Assembly: GCF_947490405.1 (NCBI RefSeq)
Contig: NZ_CANLGU010000008.1
Location: forward strand, 1-64,000
Origin: an uncultured Algibacter sp.
GTDB taxonomy: Bacteria > Bacteroidota > Bacteroidia > Flavobacteriales > Flavobacteriaceae
Direction of reading: 5' to 3'
DNA: 64,000 bases
Shown here: positions 8,255 to 16,700 of the stretch, piece after piece
How the letters are laid out: every line of letters begins with the position of its first letter
Numbering within the stretch: the stretch's first letter is position 1
Translations under genes and position numbers: made by a program
Notes under the pieces: model-generated
What the model was told of the DNA's origin: nothing
The model's database searches: none
Seen by the model: only the letters and a program-made list of their open reading frames with translations

Positions 8255-10504
8255 TTAATCTTCCTTTTTTAACTTATTAACAAAAGAGCTCAAATTTGTA
8301 GCATAACCAACCATTATTTGAGGAAATACCTTGTAGGTTCCTAAATTGTAATGACCACCTAATCTAAAATATACACCCGAATTACTATCCTCAGAATTTG
8401 TTAGGGCATATATATTCGCCATTACTTTTAAATTGGGAGAATTATTGGTTGTTGAAAAATCGACATCATTCTTATTAGTCCCATTTGCTCTAAACCAATT
8501 TAACCCAACAGTCATGTCTGCGCCAACACTAGACTGTGGCCTAATTTCAAAATTTATTTCTAATTCTTGACCTATAGAAAACACTTGGAAACTTTTACGT
8601 TCTAATACTTTCTCTTCAATAGTAGGTACATTATTACTCACTATTGTATCACGTTCCTTTAAATTATATTCAATACCTGTTCTTAGGAATCTTAATCCGT
8701 AACGTAAATGAATAAACGTAGATGCACCTTTCCACTCAAAAGTATACGGAGTAATAAGTACACCTGCATCAATATTATTATTAGATAATAAATTAAAGTT
8801 ATCTGTTGTGAAGTTTTCAGCATTAACTTCAGATGTTTCATCAGCATCAAAAGTATCTTCTAATTCAACTTTACGAGAATTATTTTCAAAACCACTAAAA
8901 AGATTTACTGAAGCATAAGCTGTAATATTATCAAACAATGTTGCCTTTCTATAGTTCCTTAGATGCCAAGGTATTCGTATTCGTCCTTCTGCAATAATTA
9001 AACCATTACTATTATTGTTATTTAACCCTAAGAAATCTGAAAAGAATATCCCAGTGAAATAGTCCCCAATTTTACGTTCAACTACTTTCGTACTGTCTCC
9101 TAACCCAATTTTCATTTCACCATTCTTTACGGCATAATTATATTTTTTGTACGGTAAAAAATCTAAGATATCATCATAATAATAGGTAAGTGTATCATTG
9201 TCTTTATCAATTAAGGAATTGGTTTGTACTCTATGGGTAAACTCGCGTAGGGGTAAACTATAATTTCTGTTAGTAAAAACTCTTGTATTCTCTTTATCAT
9301 TACTTAAACGTCCTACAATTGTGATATCATCTGCTCTATTATTAAAGAAACGAATATTAACGGAATCAATAAGCAATTCAACATTTTCATTAATTTCAAG
9401 CTTTCCATATTTATCTAACCAGTACCATCTTTTTTTTAATAATTTACTCTTATACAAAGGAACTTTTCTGTTTATAACAAACTGACCGCTAAATGTATTT
9501 TTTGCGTTTTCTATTTTCTCAAAAATATTTGTAATGGAGTCATTAATTTCCTGCTTTAAAGCTTCTGTCTTTAAGTTTTGTTTTTTTGTTATTAACATAT
9601 AGTATATCTTACCAATAGTCGTTTGATTATTATCATTGCCATCTATAAAAACACCGTGTTGTTTTATTATACTATTTACAAATTCATTTTCGGATATTTC
9701 TAAACTATACGGGCCATAGATCTTACAGCTACTATCATCACTTACTTTACAAACTTTAATATTTATAGACTTATTATTAAACAAATAGTAAAAACTGTAT
9801 GTGTTATCTGGAGGGCTACTAGTATCGGTAAGTGATTCTGATGTTAAAAATTTATAGTCTGCATTATTTGAAATTTTTGTATTGTAAAGTTCAGCTAATA
9901 ACGAAGTGAATTTTGATCTTATCTTCTTTTCGAAGTAGTTAGCTAATTCATCTTTTTTAGAGTCAATTTGAGATTGAATAACAGTGATAAAGTTAGTTTT
10001 ATTAGCTACTATATCATTCGCATAATTTATTTTAATAGGCTTGATTATATCTTTAGCAGATAATTCGAAAACACCACTGGAAGCATTTTTAATTTTAAAT
10101 TTTGGAAAACCTTCAGGAGCATTGTCTAGTTTAAACTCAACCTCTTGGAGTACTGTTGAAACCTTTGAAGGATCTAAATTAAAACTGATTTTTGTAAAAT
10201 CAATATTTTTTAATTCTGAGAGCAATAAGTCTTTATCAAAGATCTTAAACTTAAAACTACTTACGCTTTTATCTAAAGTTTCTTTTAATTTTTCTTGAAA
10301 AACGAAAATATTATCATTAGGTAAGAGTGTTTGAGAGCATATTTTATTCAAAGAAGTCGTCTTTTCACAAATTGTAAATAAATCATTTGCTTTGTCATAA
10401 CTCAATCCATAAGTCTCTTGTAAAATCACTTTGGTTTTAAGTTTCTGCGCATTTATTGTGAATACACAAAATATCACAAAAAATAAAGTCAATAAAGTTT
10501 TCAT
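8255..10504 (-). CDS. Exported protein of unknown function, probable outer-membrane C-terminus
   Basis: I do not recognise this 749-residue protein. It starts with a signal peptide (MKTLLTLFFVIFCVFTINAQ) ending at a typical Flavobacteriaceae AQ cleavage site. Residues 25-400 are Lys/Asn-rich and mixed alpha/beta with no motif I can name. From about residue 500 there are alternating amphipathic strands (AEGRIRIPWHLR, AYASVNLFSGF, THLRYGLRF-like segments, VFPQIMVGYATNL), suggesting a beta barrel in the outer membrane. It lies downstream of hsdM on the same strand with a 108-bp gap and has its own upstream palindrome (10570-10597). Nothing links it to restriction beyond position. Confidence 0.75.
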   Translation of the reverse strand: MKTLLTLFFVIFCVFTINAQKLKTKVILQETYGLSYDKANDLFTICEKTTSLNKICSQTLLPNDNIFVFQEKLKETLDKSVSSFKFKIFDKDLLLSELKNIDFTKISFNLDPSKVSTVLQEVEFKLDNAPEGFPKFKIKNASSGVFELSAKDIIKPIKINYANDIVANKTNFITVIQSQIDSKKDELANYFEKKIRSKFTSLLAELYNTKISNNADYKFLTSESLTDTSSPPDNTYSFYYLFNNKSINIKVCKVSDDSSCKIYGPYSLEISENEFVNSIIKQHGVFIDGNDNNQTTIGKIYYMLITKKQNLKTEALKQEINDSITNIFEKIENAKNTFSGQFVINRKVPLYKSKLLKKRWYWLDKYGKLEINENVELLIDSVNIRFFNNRADDITIVGRLSNDKENTRVFTNRNYSLPLREFTHRVQTNSLIDKDNDTLTYYYDDILDFLPYKKYNYAVKNGEMKIGLGDSTKVVERKIGDYFTGIFFSDFLGLNNNNSNGLIIAEGRIRIPWHLRNYRKATLFDNITAYASVNLFSGFENNSRKVELEDTFDADETSEVNAENFTTDNFNLLSNNNIDAGVLITPYTFEWKGASTFIHLRYGLRFLRTGIEYNLKERDTIVSNNVPTIEEKVLERKSFQVFSIGQELEINFEIRPQSSVGADMTVGLNWFRANGTNKNDVDFSTTNNSPNLKVMANIYALTNSEDSNSGVYFRLGGHYNLGTYKVFPQIMVGYATNLSSFVNKLKKED

Positions 10505-10569
10505 AATCCAGTTGGTTTTGGTTATTAGTTAAAATTAATAACAAGTACAATAGCAAACCATACCCAACA

Positions 10570-10597
10570 AAAGGTATATTTTGCTATTTATACCTTT
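10570..10597. promoter_or_regulatory. Inverted repeat upstream of the exported-protein gene
   Basis: AAAGGTATA at 10570-10578 and TATACCTTT at 10589-10597 form a perfect 9-bp inverted repeat with a 10-base spacer. It lies 66-93 bp before the ATG of the minus-strand gene. It could be an operator or an mRNA hairpin; the sequence does not decide between them. Confidence 0.4.
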
Positions 10598-10814
10598 AAA
10601 TAAAAACTAAGTAATTATCTACCATTAGAAAAATGGTACACTTAAGGAGAATACTAATATATTTATATTAAGAATTATCTTATAAATTTTTGGATAAACT
10701 GAAGATAAATTCTTTAAACTGTTAAATTTATAAGTTTTCATTAGACAAAACTTCAAAAAAAATAAGGTATTGATAGTTTATAAATAGAAGTTTATTGTGG
10801 TTTAGGTTTTTGTT

Positions 10815-10864
10815 CATGAGATTGCCACGTCGTCCCGATAGCTATCGGGACTCCTCGCAATGAC
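10815..10864. repeat. REP-like repeat with internal palindrome
   Basis: It starts CATGAGATTGCCACGTCG and ends CTCCTCGCAATGAC. Between them is a perfect 18-bp palindrome, TCCCGATAGCTATCGGGA, at 10833-10850. Confidence 0.75.
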
Positions 10865-10953
10865 GGTTTATGATGAGACCGCTTCCCACCTTGTAATGAC
10901 GTTTGTAAATGGGTTTGGTTTTTGTTGAGAGTGGATTTTAACATACAAGTACA

Positions 10954-10980
10954 GCGGGAGCGATAGTTGTGGCGTCTCTA
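10954..10980. repeat. Dispersed repeat family 2 (GCGGGAGCGATAG)
   Basis: It reads GCGGGAGCGATAGTTGTGGC, then GTCTCTA. A second close copy lies at 11187-11214 and a related palindromic pair at 29443-29573. Confidence 0.55.
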
Positions 10981-11005
10981 TTTGCACCATATAAAAAACG
11001 TTGTT

Positions 11006-11089
11006 GTCATGTCGAAATGAGGTACGATTGAGACATCGCATTATTTTATGATGATTATATGATGTGATTTCTCCTTTCGTCGAAATGAC
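11006..11089. repeat. REP-like palindromic repeat (family 1 variant)
   Basis: The outer ends GTCATGTCGAAATGAG and CTTTCGTCGAAATGAC are imperfect inverted copies around an AT-rich centre. Confidence 0.65.
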
Positions 11090-11186
11090 TTTATGAATGT
11101 TTAGAATGTTACAGAAGTGTTTGGTACTTAATTATTTTGATTAGCTTTTAATTTGTGTAGGTATATGGCTTTGGCAGACACGCCCC

Positions 11187-11214
11187 GCGGGAGCGATAGT
11201 AGCGGCATCCTTTT
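11187..11214. repeat. Dispersed repeat family 2 (GCGGGAGCGATAG)
   Basis: It reads GCGGGAGCGATAGTAGCGGC followed by ATCCTTTT, differing from the copy at 10954 at only a few positions. Confidence 0.55.
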
Positions 11215-11263
11215 GTTTTTGTAAGGGGTTGGACTGAATTTTAAATATTGAACAGAGCGTGTT

Positions 11264-11290
11264 ATGGATTCCTGCCTTCGCAGGAATGAC
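11264..11290. repeat. REP-like short palindrome
   Basis: ATTCCTGC and GCAGGAAT form a tight hairpin around CTTC and end in the family-1 AATGAC. Minus-strand translation gives FVIPAKAGIH, a peptide commonly produced by such repeats. Confidence 0.7.
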
Positions 11291-11400
11291 AAAAACAAAA
11301 GATATAGTGGATAGCGCGGTTTTTGCTTTTTTCGGCAAAAACCCGCCCTAAAGATTATTCAGAATTAGTATCTTCAATTTTTAAAATTTTTAAGTGTTTG

Positions 11401-13839
11401 ATGGCTGAGAATAAAGAGCTGGATTTGGCGTGGGCGTTTGTTAATAATACCAACCGTTCTATTTTTTTGACGGGTAAGGCGGGGACTGGTAAAACCACGT
11501 TTTTGCACCGTTTGAAGATGCATAGTTTAAAGCGCTTGGTGGTGGTGGCGCCTACGGGTGTGGCGGCGATTAATGCGAAGGGTGTGACGATACATTCGTT
11601 TTTTCAGATGCCTTTTGGTCCGATTTTACCGGATACAAATTTGAATGCCAGCAAGGGGTTTAACCGCAAGTTTAGCAAGACGAAGATTAATATTATTAAG
11701 AGTATGGACCTCTTGGTGATTGACGAGATTAGTATGGTGCGCGCCGATTTGCTGGATGGGATTGATCGCACCTTACGCCGTTATAGAAACCGTAACAAGG
11801 TGTTTGGTGGTGTGCAGGTGTTGATGATTGGCGATTTGCAACAACTAAGCCCTGTGATTAAAGAACAAGAGTGGGACTTGTTGAAAACACATTATGCCAA
11901 CGGTTTCTTTTTTAGTAGTATGGCGTTTAGAGATTGTAATGCGATTACTATTGAGTTGCAGCATATTTACCGACAGGAGAACCCGAAATTTATTGAAATA
12001 CTTAATGAGATACGCAACAATGCCTTGAGCCAAAGGGCTGCGGATGAGTTGAATAAACGCTTTATACCTGATTTTACGCCAGCTCCTGATGGGGGCTACA
12101 TAAGTTTAACCACACATAACAATAAGGCGGAGGCGACCAATAGGAGTGAGCTGGTAAAATTAACTACGAAACCGTTTACGTATAGGGCGGAAGTGGATGG
12201 TAAATTCCCGGAATATGCCTACCCGAATGCTGTGGATTTGGAATTGAAAGTTGGGGCGCAGGTAATGTTTGTGAAGAATGATAGCGACCCTGCGAAACGG
12301 TATTTTAACGGTAAGATTGGAAAGGTGATTTTGTTGGACCGCGATGAAGTGGTGGTGCATTGCCCTGAGGATGATTTTAATATTAACGTGACGCCGGAAA
12401 CTTGGGAGAATATTAATTATTCGGTTGATAGGGAAACGAAGGCGATTACTGAAGAGAAAATAGGATCGTACACCCAAATGCCCTTACGACTGGCGTGGAG
12501 TATTACCATACATAAAAGCCAGGGGTTAACCTTTGAAAAGGCTATTATTGATGCGGCTGGTGCTTTTGCGCATGGGCAAACTTATGTGGCTTTGAGTAGA
12601 TGTAAATCCTTAGAAGGTTTGGTGTTGAAGAGCAAGATACATGCTAGCCAGATTATTAGCGATGGTAATGTAACGCGTTTTAATGAGGCTGCTGAGGAGA
12701 ATGCGCCCGATGAAACGGTTTTGGCGGATTCGCAGAAGCAGTTTCAGTTGGATTTGATTGCTGAGATTTTTGAGTTTTATGGGTTTTTGTATCCGTTGAA
12801 CAGGATTTTGGATGTGTATTATAAAAATAGAACGGTGGTAGAAGGGAAGGTAGAAGACATTTTTGTACCTATTAAAGATTGTATTACTAACTTTTTGAAA
12901 GTGGCTAATGGGTTTAATACTCAGTTACAACAACTTGCTTTGGATGGTGGTTTGCCTGAAGACAGTGTTTTGATTCAAGAGCGTTTTAAAAAGGGTATTG
13001 CTTATTTTAAAGCAGAAACCGATACTAAGATTTTAGCGCCTTTAAAAACCTTTGCCTTTACTACAGATAACCAAGCGGTAGGTGGTGAGATTACCAAACA
13101 TTTGGATGCTTTTGAGGATTTATTGACGGTAAAGCTGTTGTATTTTAAAGGGTTAGACACTGGATTTGAAGCACGTAAATTTTTGGAGTTGCGGGCCAAA
13201 GCTGTATTTTCTGGAAAGGAAGCGCCTAAAAAAGCGAGAAAGACTGTTGTTGAAGGGACGAGTAATGTAGAGCTGTTTGAAACGTTACGCTTATTACGAA
13301 ATAATATTGCGCAGGAGAAGGGTTTGGTGCATTTTCAGATTTTCACCCAAAAGGCGTTGTATGCCATGTGTGAAACCCTGCCCACCAACAAAGCGGAATT
13401 GCTTAAGGTAAATGGTATGGGGAAAACCCGCGTAGAGAAATATGGTGCTGCTATTTTAAAAGTGATTCGAGGGTATTGTGAGGCAAACGATATTGAAACC
13501 GCTGCCGAAGTGGAGATTTTTGATGCACCCACAAAGCCTAAACGCCAAAAGGGTGATACTAAAAAGGAATCGTTAGCCTTATTTCAAACGGGCAAAACGG
13601 TGCAGGAGATTGCAGATTTAAGGGAGTTGAATACCAATACGATTATTGGGCATTTGGCGAGTTTTATGGCTACTGGTGAGGTGAAAATAACAGATTTGAT
13701 GCCTGCCGACCATTACGAAGAATTGAAGGCTTTGATACCTAAGACGACTTTTGAGAATTTATCGGATTTAAAACATCAGTTGGATGATAAGTTTAGTTAT
13801 GGGGAATTGAGGTTGGTGGTGAATACATTATCAAATTAA
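11401..13839 (+). CDS. PIF1-like DNA helicase with HRDC and C-terminal HTH domains
   Basis: An 812-residue SF1 helicase. Walker A GKAGTGKTT is near residue 25, motif Ia PTGVAAINAKGVTIHSFF follows, Walker B is VIDEISMV, then GDLQQLSPV. The C-terminal RecA lobe has LAWSITIHKSQG and YVALSRC. These are PIF1/RecD-type motifs. An HRDC domain (LFETLRLLRNNIA...LLKVNGMGKTRVEKYG) lies at about 645-715, and a helix-turn-helix (ALFQTGKTVQEIADLRELNTNTI) at about 735-775. The protein probably unwinds DNA or DNA/RNA structures in replication or repair. The frame extends upstream to a TTG at 11323 through repeat DNA; the ATG at 11401 starts where homology to helicases begins. Confidence 0.9.
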   Translation: MAENKELDLAWAFVNNTNRSIFLTGKAGTGKTTFLHRLKMHSLKRLVVVAPTGVAAINAKGVTIHSFFQMPFGPILPDTNLNASKGFNRKFSKTKINIIKSMDLLVIDEISMVRADLLDGIDRTLRRYRNRNKVFGGVQVLMIGDLQQLSPVIKEQEWDLLKTHYANGFFFSSMAFRDCNAITIELQHIYRQENPKFIEILNEIRNNALSQRAADELNKRFIPDFTPAPDGGYISLTTHNNKAEATNRSELVKLTTKPFTYRAEVDGKFPEYAYPNAVDLELKVGAQVMFVKNDSDPAKRYFNGKIGKVILLDRDEVVVHCPEDDFNINVTPETWENINYSVDRETKAITEEKIGSYTQMPLRLAWSITIHKSQGLTFEKAIIDAAGAFAHGQTYVALSRCKSLEGLVLKSKIHASQIISDGNVTRFNEAAEENAPDETVLADSQKQFQLDLIAEIFEFYGFLYPLNRILDVYYKNRTVVEGKVEDIFVPIKDCITNFLKVANGFNTQLQQLALDGGLPEDSVLIQERFKKGIAYFKAETDTKILAPLKTFAFTTDNQAVGGEITKHLDAFEDLLTVKLLYFKGLDTGFEARKFLELRAKAVFSGKEAPKKARKTVVEGTSNVELFETLRLLRNNIAQEKGLVHFQIFTQKALYAMCETLPTNKAELLKVNGMGKTRVEKYGAAILKVIRGYCEANDIETAAEVEIFDAPTKPKRQKGDTKKESLALFQTGKTVQEIADLRELNTNTIIGHLASFMATGEVKITDLMPADHYEELKALIPKTTFENLSDLKHQLDDKFSYGELRLVVNTLSN

Positions 13840-13944
13840 ACCAAAAGCATATTTTAACACTTAATCTCTAATACTTTTGGCTCAATTTGATTTCACTAAC
13901 TAAACTAATGACTAACTACAAAAAATTTAAATATATTTTTTTTG

Positions 13945-14793
13945 TTACTTTTTAACGATTAATTTTTTTGTTACGTTACCTTGTTCTGAAATAATATTCA
14001 ATAGATACATACCATCTGGTAAACTACTAACATTGATAGTATGGTCTATAGATAAGTTTACATGGACTGCTTTTCCAGTTATATCGTAGACTTCAATTGC
14101 AGTAATGGTTACTCCTTGGCCTGGTTTGATGTTTACTATATGACTTGCTGGATTTGGGTATAAGAGTACATCCATTTCTATCAATTGTTCAATAAGGTCT
14201 AAGGTTAATGCCGAGGTTAATTTATTTACAGCAAACCCATCACCATTACCCCCATTAAATAAGGTTAGCATAAGACCAGATAGGTAATTTCCTGGTTTTA
14301 ATTCACTAGAAAATCCATCTCCATCGCCGCCTTCAAAAATAGCGTTCATAAACCCTACAAGGAATACAGAATTCAGTTCTTGGTAATCTGCGCCATCACC
14401 AGAATTCCCAGTAAAAAGCATACTTAAATCTGTACCATTAATAATGGATTGCACGTTATTCTCTGAATGCCCATCACCAGAATTTCCAACATATAGTTTA
14501 TTGATGTTGCTTCCAGAGATAGTTAGTGTAGACGCATTTATAGAAAACCCATCACCCGAACTTCCGTGATAAAGGTTAACATCAGAACCTGCAAGAAATA
14601 GTTGATTCATTTCAGTATCGTGACCATCACCTTGATTACCTTGATACATTACAGAAAATGAGGCTATTTCACCAGTTAATCTACTACCTTTTAGGGAAGC
14701 TATATCACTTCCATCATCTCTTCCTCCAATGAATTGTGCATTCAAATGAAAGCTAATGAGTAGTATAGGTATAAAATATAATTTTTGAATCAT
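13945..14793 (-). CDS. Secreted GDG-repeat protein with T9SS sorting tail
   Basis: A 282-residue protein with a signal peptide ending HLNAQ. Residues 45-190 hold six tandem repeats of about 24-26 residues, each with Y/F-x-G-(N/S/G)-x-GDG, for example YHGSSGDG, YVGNSGDG, FTGNSGDG and FNGGNGDG. A degenerate copy (GGRDDG) may lie just after the signal peptide. Asp/Gly loops of this kind often bind calcium, but that is inference. The last 75 residues are a typical T9SS C-terminal domain (YPNPASHIVNI...GMYLLNI...KKLIVKK), so it should cross the outer membrane and be anchored or released. It is 11 bp downstream of the SUMF1-like gene and probably cotranscribed with it. Confidence 0.82.
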   Translation of the reverse strand: MIQKLYFIPILLISFHLNAQFIGGRDDGSDIASLKGSRLTGEIASFSVMYQGNQGDGHDTEMNQLFLAGSDVNLYHGSSGDGFSINASTLTISGSNINKLYVGNSGDGHSENNVQSIINGTDLSMLFTGNSGDGADYQELNSVFLVGFMNAIFEGGDGDGFSSELKPGNYLSGLMLTLFNGGNGDGFAVNKLTSALTLDLIEQLIEMDVLLYPNPASHIVNIKPGQGVTITAIEVYDITGKAVHVNLSIDHTINVSSLPDGMYLLNIISEQGNVTKKLIVKK

Positions 14794-14804
14794 GAGTTAA
14801 TGTT

Positions 14805-16265
14805 TTAATCAATAGACCTTACTCCACGGAACCCTAACCTGTTGTTTCCAATTGATATCACTGAAGCGGCATCGTACCTATCTGAAACTCTAATAAAATT
14901 TATACCATTAAAAAAAGAACCACCTCTATAGCCTATGCCTGTATTATAGTCATTAGGCCACGAACTAACATTGGCATCTCCACTAGGAGTTAATATACCA
15001 TCTCCATGTGTTGCAGTAAATGCTCTGCCTTCTGGATTCCCAACTGTTATGCAACGCTCATATAAATTTCCAGTTAATTCCATAATGCCATAATAGCTTC
15101 CTCCAGTTTCTTCTCTAGTTTTGTTTACAGCGCTAGCAGCTAATATGCCAACTCTTTTAGGTCCAGTTGGAGTGCCATTGGTCGAGGCATATAAAGCATT
15201 TCCTGTACCCGTTTCTGGATTTGATACTAATTCGTTTGATTGAGATTCATTTATTAAAGTATATGTATTGGTAGCAATGTTTGCATTACCCCAAGCAAAT
15301 TCATTTCCTTTTGGAGCAATTGGACCTCTACATGCTTTTTCGTATTCTAGCTCTGTCATTAGTCTTAAACCTGACCAATCTAAATAAGCCAATAATAGCT
15401 TGTTTGTAACATAATTAAGAGGAATGTCTGGTGATGTAGTTGTAGCACTAGCACTACCTTCTTCCCAAGAAATTGAATTTCTATTTAAAACTGTATCTAC
15501 ACCCTTGCCATTGACTCCAGTAACATCATTATCAGTTTTTTGGCTTGCTGTAAGCGTGTTAAAAAAACTAACCCACTGTCCTTGAGTTACTTCGTATTTC
15601 ATACAGTAAAATGCATTAAAACCTTTTGGAAATGCTTCAGGTAGTGGGCCTAATTGGTCTCCAGGTCTGGAGCCACCTGTAGCGGTACTATAATATAGGT
15701 TGCCTACTCCGCCAGCTATTGTAATGGCGTTTTCTGATCTTACGTTGTAAGGAATATTTTGAAGAAATGTATAGAATTTACCAACTTCATTACCTGTTGA
15801 GCTTCCTACAGAGAATGATCCTTCAGGGACATTTACCATTTCAATAGCAAATACTTTTATATCTATAATATCATTTGGATCTATAGAACCATAGTCCCAG
15901 CGTAATCGCATATCTTGAAGGTTTAAATCGCCGCTACCCTCACTATCTCTATAAACAAAAGCACCAACACCATCACTAGATATGTCTATAGTGCTTCCAG
16001 AGGCTGCAATAAAATCTGTTTGTGCTAGTTGAGCGTGCATCCAATCTCCACTATTTACACGATATTTAATAAATACCCATGCAGCATCCCAATTGGATGG
16101 ACCTGCGTTTAGTCTCCAAGAATTTTCCCAGCTTAAATCGAATTCTATTTGCACCCAATCAGGCTCATTTAAGTTTTCCAAAGTAATATTACTTACTGAA
16201 ATATTATTGGCATTGGTTAAAAAGCAAAAAAGTAGTGCTAATGTTAATGTGATTTTTGTTTTCAT
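14805..16265 (-). CDS. Exported SUMF1/formylglycine-generating-enzyme-like protein
   Basis: A 486-residue protein with a signal peptide (ending LTNAN). The first 150 residues are beta-rich and unassigned. From about residue 148 it is an FGE-sulfatase/SUMF1 fold: VPEGSFSVGSS, MKYEVTQGQWVSFFN, RLMTELEYEKACRG, GIMELTGNLYERC, GYRGGSFF and NRLGFRGVRS. The family includes formylglycine-generating enzymes, EgtB/PvdO-like enzymes and many exported proteins of unknown substrate. No sulfatase gene is nearby, so sulfatase maturation is not supported. It lies directly upstream of the GDG-repeat protein, suggesting a joint role at the cell surface. Confidence 0.83.
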   Translation of the reverse strand: MKTKITLTLALLFCFLTNANNISVSNITLENLNEPDWVQIEFDLSWENSWRLNAGPSNWDAAWVFIKYRVNSGDWMHAQLAQTDFIAASGSTIDISSDGVGAFVYRDSEGSGDLNLQDMRLRWDYGSIDPNDIIDIKVFAIEMVNVPEGSFSVGSSTGNEVGKFYTFLQNIPYNVRSENAITIAGGVGNLYYSTATGGSRPGDQLGPLPEAFPKGFNAFYCMKYEVTQGQWVSFFNTLTASQKTDNDVTGVNGKGVDTVLNRNSISWEEGSASATTTSPDIPLNYVTNKLLLAYLDWSGLRLMTELEYEKACRGPIAPKGNEFAWGNANIATNTYTLINESQSNELVSNPETGTGNALYASTNGTPTGPKRVGILAASAVNKTREETGGSYYGIMELTGNLYERCITVGNPEGRAFTATHGDGILTPSGDANVSSWPNDYNTGIGYRGGSFFNGINFIRVSDRYDAASVISIGNNRLGFRGVRSID

Positions 16266-16421
16266 TTTTTTTAGATTTATGATTAATTTCTGTTGCTCAT
16301 TTAATCATGGACTAGGGGAGAATTGAGGAGCAAAAAAAGAATTTTAGTTTTTTAAAAAGGGAATAACTGCCATAGTTATATTGTCATTATTCCCCTTTTC
16401 TTCACTTAATTAATAGCATCT

Positions 16422-16559
16422 TTATTTCTTTATTTCTATAGATTTAATTACTTTATTTTTAAGAGTGATGTTTAATAAGTAATGCCCTTTTTTTAAATGA
16501 TCGATGCTTAAATAAATGTTTTGATTTTCTTCTTTATTTATATCATCGGTTTTGTGCAT
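16422..16559 (-). pseudogene. Fragment resembling the end of a T9SS sorting tail
   Basis: A 45-codon minus-strand ORF opens MHKTDDINKEENQNIYLSID and ends LKKGHYLLNITLKNKVIKS then IEIKK. That resembles the last strands of a T9SS C-terminal domain (LxxGxYLLxI...KxxK). There is no signal peptide, and a stop lies four codons upstream in frame. It could be the remnant of a decayed secreted protein. A tail this short would have no cargo to sort, so a working gene is unlikely. Confidence 0.35.
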
Positions 16560-16700
16560 TAATTTTAATGATTAGGTAATGGATTACTTAACATCATTTT
16601 TATGTTCAGTTGTAAAATTATAATGAAAGTGTTTTAGAAGATATCAAGTATGTAACAAAGTATATAACATATGTAACATGACTAAAAATCTAGTGTAATA

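Larger units (their letters stand above)
10505..11400. other. Gene-free spacer of about 900 bp rich in palindromic repeats
   Basis: No convincing gene lies here. It holds a 9-bp palindrome near the start of the upstream gene, three family-1 REP-like elements (10815-10864, 11006-11089, 11264-11290) and two copies of a second motif, GCGGGAGCGATAG (10954-10980 and 11187-11214). A 65-codon minus-strand ORF at 11141-11338 mainly translates the repeats. Confidence 0.75.

Noticed and set aside
11141-11338. 65-codon minus-strand ORF containing FVIPAKAGIH
   Set aside because: It is mainly the translation of REP-like palindromes; no signal of a real protein.
12160-12477. 105-codon ORF antisense to the helicase
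   Set aside because: No motif and wholly inside the helicase gene.
14805-16265. Sulfatase-maturation role for the SUMF1-like protein
   Set aside because: No sulfatase gene nearby, and exported SUMF1-like proteins in this phylum have many other uses.
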